Shown: piece after piece, positions 1-11,190 of the stretch
How the letters are laid out: every line of letters begins with the position of its first letter
Numbering within the stretch: position 1 is the first letter of the stretch
DNA from: Usnea hakonensis
Lineage: Eukaryota > Ascomycota > Lecanoromycetes > Lecanorales > Parmeliaceae
Direction of reading: 5' to 3'
Assembly: GCA_013423325.1 (NCBI GenBank)
Contig: BLJB01000185.1
Location: 32,054-96,053 of the forward strand
DNA length: 64,000 nucleotides
Notes under the pieces: generated by a model
Told to the model about the DNA's origin: nothing
The model's input: only the letters and a program-made list of their open reading frames with translations
Databases searched by the model: none
Translations under genes and position numbers: made by a program

Positions 1-42
1 GCTTGTAAGCGCAGCCATCGAATCTCAGTGAGCGACGGTTAC

Positions 43-1924
43 CTTTAGCCTCTCGCGGTGAGTCTTGTGGAATATATTTGCTTCTGCGGCGGGCTGACGG
101 CCAAATCTATACGACTGATTTTCGTCCGTTGCCAAATAATCATGGAGCAATGATCGCATCTAGACGTGTTAGCGGAGAACAAGGGTTTCTCTTCTAGAAC
201 TCAAGGCTCACCTCGCTCTGGTACAACTTCCACATCTCTTTGAATCCTCTTGTGAGGCTTTCCGAATGCCCTAGTCTTTCACGCTTAATAATGCCTGCAA
301 CGACGTCATGAAATGCACGATGTCCTTCTGCAATCGCCTCAAATTTGGAGAACAGTGTCCACAAAAGGTCATTGAGGACAAGACTACTGCCGATCGTATC
401 GTCCCAGTGCGAGTCACTAATTGTTCTCCCGGGGCTGAGGGGGCCCCGCTTGTGTGCTGGATGGCGCAGGTCAACCTCTTGGTTGGTTCTATCAACAATG
501 GCAAATAGCTCGACGGGTAGTCGTTGCTCCATGCGGTCAATCGCCACGTCTAAGTGGCCCAGCTTATTCAATGACTCGATGATCATATGGATGTAGTAAA
601 AGCTATCAGTTTCGGGGTTTTGAGACGCGTCGTCGCCCAATGGCGAACTTGTATCAAGACTGTCCAAGAATCGATACAGGGGCCTGCCCCAAGTGTTAGG
701 TAGTGAAACCTTGCCTATCTCAGATGCGCTGATATTTGCTGAATCTCCAGTATATGGCTTCCAACGATCTTGGCAGTAAGGGGACTTTAGATAAAGATGA
801 TCATGTAGCTCCTCGATGAGTATGTCAATCAATGATGTCTCTTGATTGCTGAAATAAATCCGAAGATCCGTTAGAGCCCCTATGTTTTCCATGTCGGATC
901 TTCGTATGATTCGTAAGGCATCTTGTAGAAGATCAACAGCCGGCAGAAAATGCTTGTCGGAAATCCGGGCATCCAGCTGTTCGGGAACCAGCTGTAACTT
1001 CTCAATTTGTCCCAAGATCAGCAGCATGTCGTCATACTTCTGCGAAGATGAGCCCCATCCTTTCAGCTCGGGTTTGGTGACCATAAGACTGGACTTTGCA
1101 CCTTGAACTGAGTCCCTCAGTGACCGGACACGGCTTTGCGATGCTTGGATGCTGGCCTGTATCTTGTGAAACGTTCCGATGGAGCTATTGAAACCCTGAT
1201 GATGTTCTGAGAGTCTTTAGCCAAAAAGTGAAATATTGTAGTCCAAAAGAAGAATCTGACCGTTCACGATCGCTTTGAGCGCCTTCTGCAGATGTCTGTT
1301 TGTTCGCTGGAAGTCTTGGTAGTCATTGCCGCGCCCAAGGGAGCTGTAGTCCATCAGCTGCAGGGCTATATGGACAGGTACGCAGTCATCTTTGGTCATG
1401 ACATCCCAATTGTCGTGTATGTGCTCGAGAACTCCTGATAGAGAAAAGAGTTAGCTCTAGCGTAGAAAATGGGGCTTTAAATTTGTTTCCAATTGCATGG
1501 TATGTATAGTCGCCAGCACTGCTCCAAATCTGGGGTTATGAAGTCCGCAGTAAGGCTGCGACCAACCTTCAATCTGTCTGCCGCCTGGTCCACTGCCATG
1601 CTGCCTTGCCCCGTTTTGACCCCGCGCGCCTCTGTCACGACTCCTGCTTGTATCATAGTCGTCAACATGCCTTGTTCTCGACACCGATAGCCCCGATCCT
1701 CCAGTTGAATTATTGGTGGCTTGCCGTCGAAAGGAGGATGGAGTTGGTTGAGCATCGGGTTCTGCTGGAACCGAGGTGGCGCTGTCATAGAATCCACCAT
1801 AACCTCCTGCACGGCGTTGTCGGCTATCCTCTACCGAATCACCATCCTCATGTGGATCTTCGTAACGATTCGTTCTATAGCTGCCGTTGGTGTAGCCGTT
1901 GCTATACGACATGATAGGATTCAC
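43..1924 (-). CDS. SEC8: Exocyst complex component Sec8 (5' part; gene continues past the left edge)
   Basis: Subunit of the octameric exocyst that tethers secretory vesicles at the plasma membrane at sites of polarised growth. Visible exons on the minus strand are 1924-1567, 1434-1261, 1206-212 and 159-43, giving 548 N-terminal residues of a family usually about 1,000 residues long. The intron starting at 42 leaves the window. After a disordered G/R/S-rich start (residues 1-120), family-typical stretches follow: RQIEGVLEHI, DDCVPVHIALQLMD, KAIVNEHHQGFNSSIGTFHKIQ (seen across two splice joins) and the highly conserved segment around RRSDMENIGALTDLRIYFSN, then LLHDYLATDE after the third intron. 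Coiled-coil-like heptads lie near residues 150-260. Donor sites GTTGGT and GTCAGA are weak, but both joins restore family sequence in frame. The start could also be the ATG at 1912. It is divergent from the arginine gene. Confidence 0.93.
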
Positions 1925-2402
1925 GGGCGAGATACGGCCGATACCTGAGCATTGTCGGGACCGGATTATTAGATTCGTTTGCCTGTTTCTTCAAGAATGC
2001 GGTGGTCCTGCTCTGCGGATACAGAAGCAATCAAATAGCAATATATCGAAATAGAAGTACGTAGGTAGTAATTCGATCTTCCAGTTCTTTACATGAATCT
2101 GCGTTAGGCTTGTAGCCCTAGAGTCAGAACGGGACGGCCCGTGGCATTAGCGAACCTCGGAAGCTGTCGGAAATCAGAAAGTCAATTCACAAGAGCATTG
2201 ATGGAAAAGTTTGACTACAATAATAAAGTATTATGTAGCTCTAGCTTTAGAAAAGTTGGGAGAGTCATCAATGCTTCCAAGGTAAAAGTAAGGTAATTTG
2301 TGAAACGTTAGGCTATCCTCTGACTGTTTACTACGCGTACATTGTGCCTCTACCTTTCTACCGGGGCCCTTTTCTTCCATTTTCTCTGCACATAACGAGA
2401 TA

Positions 2403-2409
2403 TGACTCA
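2403..2409 (+). promoter_or_regulatory. Gcn4/CpcA-type site TGACTCA (first)
   Basis: Exact match to the bZIP consensus TGASTCA of the fungal general amino-acid control activator, 118 bp upstream of the proposed ARG7 start. Known biology of arginine genes supports the role; binding itself is inferred. Confidence 0.7.
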
Positions 2410-2421
2410 CTGAATTGATCG

Positions 2422-2428
2422 TGACTCA
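2422..2428 (+). promoter_or_regulatory. Gcn4/CpcA-type site TGACTCA (second)
   Basis: Second exact TGACTCA, 19 bp downstream of the first and about 99 bp upstream of the ARG7 ATG. A pair spaced by nearly two helical turns is typical of amino-acid-control promoters. Confidence 0.7.
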
Positions 2429-2520
2429 TTGACATCCTATACAAGCGTATTATACCCCCTGGATATCTTTTACACATGTCTTATTGAGTATCCACACTTG
2501 CTTGCCCTTGTATATACATC

Positions 2521-4052
2521 ATGGCAGCTTTCCGTAAAACATGTCAGTATTACCGTCTGTGACCCATGAGATGAGCACAATAATCCGATTCACTGTTAAT
2601 CATCACATCAGGTTCAATCAGTCGTCGAGATTCGTTGTCCATCTGTAAACAAATGAGACACTACTCGGCTCCAGTGGATGGGTCTGTCCCGTTGGCGAAA
2701 CAAAAATATGTCCCTACAACGGGCACTTATCCCAAAGGATTCCTCGTTTCTGGCACCCATGTGGGTGTGAAAGCCTCCAACACACGCTTTCCAGATCTTG
2801 CACTCCTGACATCCGAACGGCCGGCCTCCGCTGCCGCAGTGTTCACCCAGAACATCTTCCAAGCCGCTCCTGTCACGCTGAGCCGGGACATCCTCAAAAA
2901 ATGCTCCGGTGAGGGTCTTAGATCTGTAATCATCAATTCTGGCTGTGCGAATGCCGTCACCGGAAAAGGTGGGCTCGAGGATGCTGCTAGCATGGTATCA
3001 TCCCTCGACGGGCTGCTACCCTACCCTTCGACCCCGGACAGCACTCTGGTCATGTCCACCGGAGTAATCGGCCAACGTCTACCCATCAAGAAAATTCTCA
3101 ACGCCGTCCCCAAAGCGGTCTCTAACCTCCAAAACACGCACGACTCATGGCTCACGACCGCCCGATCAATCTGTACCACCGATACCTTCCCCAAACTCCT
3201 CTCCACGACATTCACCCTCCCCTCTTCTCCATCCATCACCTACTCCATAGCCGGAATGACCAAAGGTGCCGGCATGATCCATCCCAACATGGCCACCCTC
3301 CTCGGCGTCCTCTGCACCGACGCTCCCATCCCAGCCTCCGCCCTCCAACCCCTTCTCACCCACGCCGTCGAGCGCTCCTTCAACGCCATAAGCATAGACG
3401 GCAGCACAAGCACCAACGACACCCTCGCCGTCCTCGCCAACGGCGCCGCGGGCGGCCAGCCCGTCACTTCACTCACCTCAGAAGACGGCATAGCAATGCA
3501 AAGCATACTCACAGACTTCACGCAACAACTCTCCCAGCTAGTAGTACGGGACGGCGAAGGCGCCACCAAATTCGTCCGAGTCCGCATCATCAACTCGCCC
3601 TCCTTCCCAGACACCAAACTCATAGCCTCATCCATCGCCCGCGACCCCCTCGTCAAAACGGCCCTCTACGGCAAAGACGCCAACTGGGGCCGCATCCTCT
3701 GCGCAATCGGCTACACGCAGGGTCTCTCATCCCCCCAAACCATCATCCCGGCCCGGACATCCGTCACTTTCGTACCGACCGACGGGTCCGCACCGCTCAA
3801 ACTCGTCGTGAATGGGGAACCCGAGGCCGTGGACGAGGCGCGCGCCGCGGAGATACTCGCGGAAGAGGATCTCGAGATCCTGGTGGACCTGGGCGGTGGA
3901 GGGGCCGGGACGGGCGTCGAAGAGGCGAGTTATTGGTTTTGCGATTTCAGTCATGAATACGGTGGGCCCATTTCTTCTTGTGGGTTGCATAGTCTAGTTG
4001 GCAGCAAGACTGACCTTGGCTAGTGACTATCAATGCGGACTACCGGACTTGA
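2521..4052 (+). CDS. ARG7: Mitochondrial arginine biosynthesis bifunctional protein ArgJ (ornithine/glutamate N-acetyltransferase)
   Basis: Transfers acetyl from N-acetylornithine to glutamate (and can use acetyl-CoA), closing the acetyl cycle of ornithine synthesis in the mitochondrial matrix. Model: join(2521-2542, 2612-3961, 4024-4052), 466 aa. The first 22 nt exon is inferred: it supplies the only good ATG and makes a basic presequence beginning MAAFRKTCSISRR and ending near RHYSAP, a plausible matrix-processing site. Without it the frame has only a TTG or an internal ATG at 2653. The self-cleavage segment GAGMIHPNMATLLG is intact (expected cut between Ala235 and Thr236), as is YGKDANWGRILCAIGYT. 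The last exon restores the family C-terminus VTINADYRT after HEY. Third positions are extremely C-rich between about 3100 and 3760, which creates long spurious ORFs in other frames. Confidence 0.95.
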
Positions 4053-4575
4053 GATTGGGAAAGGTAGATGGGTACTATCGCTATAAGGCTTTCCGGATCT
4101 GCTTAGAAGACGATATTTTAACAAGCAAAATTGGCCATCTATCGTGCACCAGGATATGGAACACGAACGGAATGTTGGTCTGGAAAAAGGACCATTGCCC
4201 CGGAAACAAATTCTCAGTAGAAAATACAGCAATGAGATCTGCCAAATGGGCTTCAGGCTTCAGCCTGCGTGTACGTCCTGGAAGTTACACTCGAGATGTC
4301 ATGTAAAAGTAACGAAACAAAGGAGTCCCTTCAACGTTGACTTGTTTCCCGGGTTCAGCGCCCCTCCGTATTTGGAAACCAGAGAAATATCCCAGACTTT
4401 TGAATTACGAGTACATGTATATATACACATAGGCATGCTTCACTATATGCACGCTTTTGCCAGACCTGCGACTTCATTTCCAACCACCGCATCAGTGGTT
4501 TCTTCCCCACGTACTCTCTCTTCCTTCATGGGTCGGTTGATGTGGAAACACTGAGGGATCCGAAGATTTCGCCTC
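4053..4575. other. Convergent 3' intergenic region ARG7/SEC61
   Basis: 523 bp between the two stop codons. Short ORFs here show no codon bias or recognisable protein. I see only probable 3' UTRs. Confidence 0.5.
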
Positions 4576-6843
4576 TCACCCCATCACCATACCCTTCAAC
4601 CCGGCCACTGGATGAAATTAGAATTAGTATGAATTCTTTTAGAAAAGGACTGGCAACGTAGAAGAACACGTTTTCTGCGACCCAAAAGGCCAATGGGGCA
4701 GGAAAAGCTCGGAAATCACGACTTACTGTCACCTTCCTTTGCAGCTATCTCAAAGTATCCGTAGATAATGCTGCAATACAGTTAGCTCAGACCTCCAAGT
4801 ATCTCGCAGCAAAGCCAAGTTGGAAGAGCACTGACGTCACAGCCAGCAGGATACCCGTCCCAGAGCCTAAAGCGCCCAGAAGATCACTTGCGACGGAGAG
4901 AGCGCCAATACATGCGCCACCAAATGCTGCCGCGGTAGGGATTATTCTTTTGAGCTCTCTGTACATGCTCTGTTCACGATGACCTGCCATGACTAGCCCT
5001 TGCTCTTTGAGCTGCTTCGCAACATCTCGAGGTGCAGAGCCGCTGACTTCGATCCAAGTCTTGGAAAATATGGCGCAAGCTGTCAACATGAACACGATGT
5101 AGACTGCGGTTTTCTGCAGCAGCCCGGATTAGCAGTTTCTTTTGACGTCTAACGCAGCTGCGAAAGTTTTCACATTCCCAGATGGCATAACACGACTCAG
5201 AACGTGAAATGGGATAGAAACGAAATTGGAAAAGTTACTTACGACTGGGTCAAGGATTGCTTCCGTAAAGTTCAGCGGTGGTGACATCTTCAAATTCGCG
5301 GAATCAGCATCCCTTCTCTAAGCCATGGGACGTGAGATATTCCATGACCGATAGACTTACATAGTAGGCAATGCCAGAGCTTGCATAGAGTTGAGCGCTG
5401 CCTATTTTGGTCTGTCATTTACGAATCCAGCTGACTGATATGGGTAACACGCTTAGTGTGGGAAGGCTGCGTGTACATACCTTCCCTTGGTTCCCAAACT
5501 CCAAGCAACTTGACAAGAAGGTTGTCACTAAATCTGGAGTACATCATCTGCGAGACGAGGAAGATATTGGAGCTGAGCGCTGATTGAAGCATGATAGGCA
5601 TGTTTGAGGTACTATCAAGAATTCTCAGTCAAAGTGCTCCCAATGATTGTGAAAGACTTTCGAGGTATGGAAAAGGCCGTAACACTAGGTTGAAGGCAAG
5701 ACGTACTAGAACAATCGTATTGGATAGCTCCCACGCATTCCGCGCTGTCGAGAGCTCTTGACTGGTATTTCCACACGGAATCCCTGAAGGTATATCACTG
5801 CAGCAAAGACCACCAAGGTTGCAAGTAGATTCATAATGTTGGGAAGATTCTGGCGATAGAAAGCCTCTTGTAACGCTCGCTGCTTGTCTGGCCATGTAAG
5901 AAGCAGGTGAAAGAGCGCGATGACAGCGCCTTCAAACTCAGGACCTCGGCCTGTATTGATGGTTGTGGGAGAAAAGGCCTTCCACACTATGGATTCGCAT
6001 ATATTTGTAGCGATGAATAGAGAAATGCCACTGGAGTCCCAATTAATACTTGGACTATCGCAAACAAGATGGAACTCAATTTACCTTCCCAGTCCGTAAC
6101 CCTTTTGCAAAAGCTCGTCTAGAAGAATGACAATAAGACCACTGAGGCACAATTGGACCACAAGTAGCACGCAGACGCCTGCGCCCAAATCGGCCGGTTG
6201 CCCGTATAGGCCCGTAAGCACGTAAACCATAGCTTGACCGAAAGATAGGATGAGTGCAAATAGCTTTTGCGCAGTCTGGTAGAGCTCTCGGTCCGTCTTC
6301 AAATCCAAATTCACATCAATGAGATGGGTGCCTGCGAGACTGCCCATCAAAAAAGTCAGCGAATGTTGAAGGGCAAAACTAGATCTTTGACCAAAGTCTT
6401 ACAGCTGAAACAGCATGCCCGACGAGATGATTGGCGATATGCCGAGCTCCATAAGTGTCCCACGATTGCTAGCTAACATCATCCGTAACCAGTATAAGGG
6501 ATCCGAGGTATCTGAAGATACAATGCCATAAAGCGGCATCTAGACATTTTTCAGACCCGTTGCAGCAGCGTCCTTCCCTGTCAACGTACCTGGCTCATGA
6601 CTAGAAATATCAACAAGGTAAGGCCCGTCCACATCTAGTATTTTTCAGCTTCCCGTCCTCTTACGCTGAGCTCGGGAAAATGTCTTACGAGCTTCTGGTT
6701 GAAAGGCGTCTTAGTCTCAGGAGCTGAGACTTCAGGTAGTAAAGGAGTGAAGGGTTTGATCAGATCCAGGAACCGTACTAGCAGAGCAGAGGTGAGCAAT
6801 CGCTGATGAATGGGACCAAGGAAGTGGACTGACGGCCGCTCAT
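4576..6843 (-). CDS. SEC61: Sec61 translocon alpha subunit
   Basis: Pore-forming ten-TM subunit of the ER protein-conducting channel. Twelve exons: 6843-6834, 6777-6689, 6634-6590, 6539-6403, 6339-6085, 6030-5707, 5611-5481, 5401-5361, 5287-5243, 5113-4836, 4770-4727, 4607-4576; 1,431 nt, 476 aa, the usual length for the family. All joins rebuild conserved text: MSGLRFLDLIKPFTPLLPEV at the start, LLAGTHLIDVNLDLKTDREL, YGLGSGISLFIATNICESIV, the cytosolic ribosome-binding loop FRVEIPVKSSRQRGMRGSYP, and KTWIEVSGSAPRDVAKQLK. The first exon is only 10 nt and the last codes ten residues (MAGLKGMVMG after GD). One intron (5360-5288) ends in AAG. The gene is exceptionally intron-dense for this window. 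It is convergent with ARG7. Confidence 0.97.
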
Positions 6844-7578
6844 CTTTGCAACGTCGCCGCAGAACGCGGAGCGGACTTCAGCTACTGAAATTTTCCGATG
6901 AGGCTGATCGATATTACCAACTTCGCGTCTGGGTGAAATTTATGCTGTCCGAACGATGGTAGTACAGGTCTACAAGATGGTAGTGATTTTTAGAGGACAC
7001 ATTTCGGATCGCGCTAACTTTAATCCTTAATGCCAAGACTTAATACTCCGTACAACACTCTTGACTCCCGAAGTCCTATCGCCCTGGCCTTTTCTCTCCA
7101 ATTGGCAAGTTAGGTAGTCATAGGTCGTGATCTATGAGAATGGCCGCCCTCGTCAGCATTTGATTCCGTCCCATTTTCAATTGTAAATATCGACATATAA
7201 AGTATTCTAGCCACCCTTAGCTCCTCAAGATACCTGAGCTAGCTGTCAATCAGGGTGTAAAAGCAATCAAATTGCAAGTCGGCACCGCCAACGCCTGGTA
7301 AAATAAGATTTACCATTGCTGTGCTATTCGAAATGTGTTGTGTAAAAAAATGGCGGCCAGAATCGAAGCAACAGAAGAGGCAACGGGCCATATCCTAACA
7401 ATGTTGACAAAGCATATACTCGACCACTCCCGGGCACCGGACAAGACATATCACACACGTCCGAGCATCAAAATAGGGATCAACGCGTGTGGGGACACGG
7501 CTATTAGGCTTGCCTGGCCGTGTGCGGCATATGACACCAGCACTGTAGCAGTCATCGGACTGCATCTCGGCGAGCAGT
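6844..7578. other. SEC61 promoter / CBF1 3' region
   Basis: 735 bp upstream of SEC61 and downstream of the bHLH gene, both on the minus strand. A-rich patches occur around 7000-7260. No gene or RNA seen. Confidence 0.5.
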
Positions 7579-8539
7579 TCAGGTTTCGCCGTCGTCAGTA
7601 CCACCACTGTCCTCATCTTTCGGCTCCAAGCCTGCATTCTGACAGGTAGTCCTCCAACGCGCGACTTCTCTGTGCGTGTGTTGAAGCTCCTCTTTCAGTC
7701 GGTCGACACTGGAACTCAATTCCGAGATGGCCTGATCCGTCAACAGCTTCTCGAGTGTCCATTTCTCGATGTTCCGTGTCTCGTTATCCTTCAGCTGCGT
7801 TATATATTCAACACCACGTTGCAAAATTGAACCTTTATTCTTCTCGCAGCCCGGAACAATTTTTGCCAGCTCGTTGATGCCTTCATTGATGGTTTCCCGA
7901 CGTCTTCGTTCCACTATTGATTTGGTAAGCCTGTATTTTGATGAAGGCACTAGACAGCTCACCTTCTTTGTGGTTGTCTCTTCGCACTTTGTGCCACTGC
8001 GCCGATCCTACAGGAGGCTTCCCGCCAGTATCGGTGTCCTGTCCATGTGCGACAGCCCCACCTTGATAGGCGTCAAGGTTGTATGGCGTCCCTTGGGTGT
8101 GATGATTTTGACCCTCATCTGATCCTCCGCCGATGTCAAAAGAAGAATCTAATTGTCGGTCTGGATCGGTGCCAGAGCCTGAGTTAGAGAAAGAAAAATC
8201 TGTAGGTTGCGGTACTGTCAATTGAGGCATACTTGCAGCAAGCGCTGCAGCTGCTGTAGTGGGAGCCGCATTGGCGTTGACATCGGCCATATGTCGCGAT
8301 AGCTCCTCGGTCATAGTAGTAAAGTCGTGATTATTCGAGTCGTTAGAGTAAGAATCGTGTGAGGAATGCAAATTTTCTTGTCCGTTGCCGTGGACGCTGT
8401 TCGAAGCAGGTGCAGGTCGTGAGCTAGGCTGCCTCATACTAGCAGTATGGTCCGACGCTTCGCGTTTCCTCTTATTGGATGATTTATGGAGGTGGACTGG
8501 TTGCATGCTCTCATGCTCAGAATAGCTGCGTGTAGACAT
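7579..8539 (-). CDS. CBF1: Cbf1-type bHLH leucine-zipper transcription factor
   Basis: Homologue of the CACGTG-binding factor that in yeasts acts at centromere element CDEI and at sulfur and respiratory gene promoters. Exons 8539-7963 and 7913-7579, 303 aa. The N-terminal 180 residues are disordered (S/N/H/Q-rich, with an alanine run near residue 95). The basic region and HLH span about residues 183-238 and are crossed by the intron: WHKVRRDNHKE joined to VERRRRETINEGINELAKIV. The E-box contact residues His, Glu and Arg (H-E-R) are present. KNKGSILQRGVEYITQLK forms helix 2 and leads into a zipper-like heptad region (WTLEKLLTDQ to LKEELQ). The C-terminus is acidic. Targets in this species cannot be seen; identity rests on the closely conserved bHLH. 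Confidence 0.92.
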
Positions 8540-9882
8540 TTCTGTAGTCAGAACTGAAGATGGCGGATGAAAGAATGGGAGCGAATCAGCTATCTAATGG
8601 AAAGAGTCAGTATCGCTAGGCTCAGTAACGCTGTATCAAGATTGTATTCACCGGCGGAGGCACTAAACATATAACAAGGCCGGCTTGCTGAGTCGCAAGG
8701 CTGACAGACCAAGATCAATGAGATCCGCTTTGCACGGCGTTCCTCTTGCGCAAAGTCCCTACGACGGTAGAATAGAGTGATTGCTCGATTCGTGCTCGAG
8801 GCAGATCAGTGGTACTGGTCTCGCTCATGTAGGGGTCGAGATCCCTCGCGCTCAAATTGGAGAAAGGAGCAGCGAAGTAGGTGGCAATGGAACTACTGGC
8901 AATCATGGTCAGCCGGTCTCAACACGCGGTCATGTGTCAAGAAAGCATCACGAGGCAAGCACGCGCAGTACCGAATTCAAGATAATCAAAACAATCCATG
9001 CCTTATCTGATAGTCCTCGAGCATCATAGCGCTATTATAGCACAGACCTGCGATTGGAAAGTTTGTACAGGAAGTCTTGATAGTCGATATGCGTTATGTA
9101 GGGCTGTGAGAGTGGCAGCCCGTGATGCCGGGAGAGCTCTTGATCCAAAGGCTTAGAGAATGCCAATAGAGGGTACACGACCGGCTCTCCGGCGAATACA
9201 TCATGCAACAGACAATGGAGCAAATGCGGAATTGACGGAGTGGGGATTTTTGGGGGGGGGGAAGGGGGGGGAAAGATTACTTACTTGGTGGATCACGCGC
9301 TTGGTGGTCGAGTCCTTAGATCAAAGTCACGGGATTCGGTGGGGTGCGAGAAACCCTCTCGGTACGAAAATCTTCAAAAGGCAAAAGGCAAAATCTGGCG
9401 TGTGATCTCCGTTGTGCAACGACGATGATCGGATGTATGTTTGGTTTAAAACACATTCCTGTACCCTACGATATTAATCGACGTGCTCTTTTTTTTGAAC
9501 AGGATGTCCACGAATCGAAATAAGGTCACATGTTATATTTCTCGGTGTCTTGGAGCTCGGTGATTGGCCCAGAAGTTGGAATCTTTTCACTAAGAGCTGC
9601 CTAAACTAGGTATTCACTACTCCGTACGGGGCGGGGTCTCGAGAAAGATACTGAATACACCAAGCGAAAGCTCCAAAACCCAAATGCGGTGTGAAGACTG
9701 AAGACTTCTCTACAGTCTAGATCTCCTCAGTAGGTACTTAAGTAGGTAAGGTATGCGGGTCATCATCTTAAGGACGCCGGGCCGTTTTGCTTCACACTAA
9801 GCGCCCGTTACCTTCTCATTGAAGCGCCGTGTTACTGCAAATCAATGACTTCAGTACTTCAGATATATGTATATGGAGAAAC
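8540..9882. other. CBF1 upstream / hydrolase downstream intergenic region
   Basis: 1,343 bp. It contains a dense G tract (9242-9271, listed separately) and a TACTCCGTAC-like word near 9618. Short ORFs on both strands look random. Confidence 0.5.
9242..9271 (+). repeat. Guanine tract with G-quadruplex potential
   Basis: Runs of 4, 10 and 8 G separated by ATTTTT and AA. Four or more stacked G runs can be drawn on the plus strand within 30 nt. It lies about 700 bp upstream of the CBF1 start. Confidence 0.7.
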
Positions 9883-11190
9883 TCAAAGTAGAAGGCGATT
9901 CAGATATTGCTCCAACCAACAATTGAACTCCGAGGGACTTTCCAAATTGATCATATGCGCCGTTTTGAACTCTTTCGACTCCGCGCCGGGTACTTGTTGA
10001 GCAATGTATTTCATCGCTTCGTTGGTTACCATTTCGTCGTACTGGCCCCAGGCCACCAAAGTAGGGATACGGATTTCCGTCAGTCTTGCTGCCGCCGTGG
10101 GGAGATACTGAGCGGGTATTGCGGACCCTCCCTTCCCAGTGATCTCTCGTTGAGCAATGATTTTGCACCACTCGAAAAGTTTGTCGCCCACCACTTTCGA
10201 CAGACGGCCTTCGTTCCCCTGAGTACCATGACCCCATATCCTTACATTCATCATCGCAGCATTCTCAGCGTCTCCACAACCTATGAATTCATCATACCTT
10301 TCAAACATGACCATTTCCTGCGTGGTATTGGCGAAGTCAAAGCCCCCTAACCCTCCTGCGCATACAACAAGCTTTTCGGGGTCAGCATTACCTTCTTAAT
10401 GTAGATAAGTCAATTGCAAGATAGGTCTCGCGATCAAGAAAGGTCGGTTTTCTTCCAAACCCCTCTCCCAACTCAACTCTAGTACTCAAAGACAAGGATT
10501 ATCTCGAAAGAATACGTACTCCGGTAACCAGGTGCGGATATTGCAAAGCGAAGTCAACCGCATGATCTGACGCACGTCAGACAAATCCAATACTGGCCTG
10601 TTGAGGATCATACTCGCGCCTCGACTCAGTCCGATCACTATAACCTTCTCGTCATTGGCTGCACGACCTCTGGAAAGACTGTACTCTTTTATAACCTCCA
10701 TTGCATGATCATGATGCTTCACAGCAGGAGTACGGACTCTCAGGTAGCTCTCACTGGGCTGTGACTGGCCGTAACCAAGCAAATCGAACCTAAGCGTACC
10801 CCAACCCCTCGCTGTAAAGTATGTGATTTGCTCATCCCACCTGCAGAGTGTGAGCTTGCGCGGATCTCCGGCCCAGAAGTCGTAATGCTAACACCGTGTG
10901 ATCTGAGACGCCCGGCTATACATTCTTAGAATCATCTCACTCCAGGCGAGATCTAGATATTGGAAGAGTTCTTCGACGAGCACGAATGGGCTTAAGCTTG
11001 GGGGATTTTTACAGATTCAAAAAGCATTTGAAAAGTGTCGGCTTGAGTCAGAAAGGGTAATTACATGAATGAATAGCAATACTGGCCGTGTGCGGAGATG
11101 ACTTTGAGCACTGTTCTCGTAGTCGATTGGGGCATCGTATCTCCAGAATAACTGGCCTTGATCGACTTGGATGAAGCCTGTCTTGGCCAT
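9883..11190 (-). CDS. Alpha/beta-fold hydrolase, substrate unknown
   Basis: Five exons: 11190-11065, 10915-10893, 10840-10614, 10566-10520, 10371-9883; 303 aa. The order of motifs is that of the haloperoxidase/epoxide-hydrolase-like alpha/beta superfamily: oxyanion-hole strand VLLFIHPGVSDHTV (residues 37-50), WGTLRFDLLGYGQS, nucleophile elbow GLSRG with Ser122, a cap segment (about 162-235), acid Asp253 in LVAWGQYDEM, and His280 in KTAHMINLE. The triad is therefore complete. There is no signal peptide or membrane segment, so it is probably cytosolic. The last intron (10519-10372) ends in AAG. The 23-nt second exon is unusually short, but the join gives family-like sequence. No neighbour suggests a pathway. 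Confidence 0.85.

Larger units (their letters stand above)
1925..2520. other. Shared SEC8/ARG7 promoter region
   Basis: 596 bp between two divergent start codons. It holds two TGACTCA boxes (listed separately) close to the ARG7 side. Nothing else here reads as coding. Confidence 0.6.

Noticed and set aside
3147..3956. 269-codon His/Arg/Pro-rich plus-strand frame inside ARG7, with antisense frames up to 138 codons
   Set aside because: Created by the C-rich third positions of ARG7; composition is biased and no start context or family is seen.
9851..10237. 128-codon frame overlapping the hydrolase last exon
   Set aside because: Shadow frame of a gene with a complete catalytic triad.
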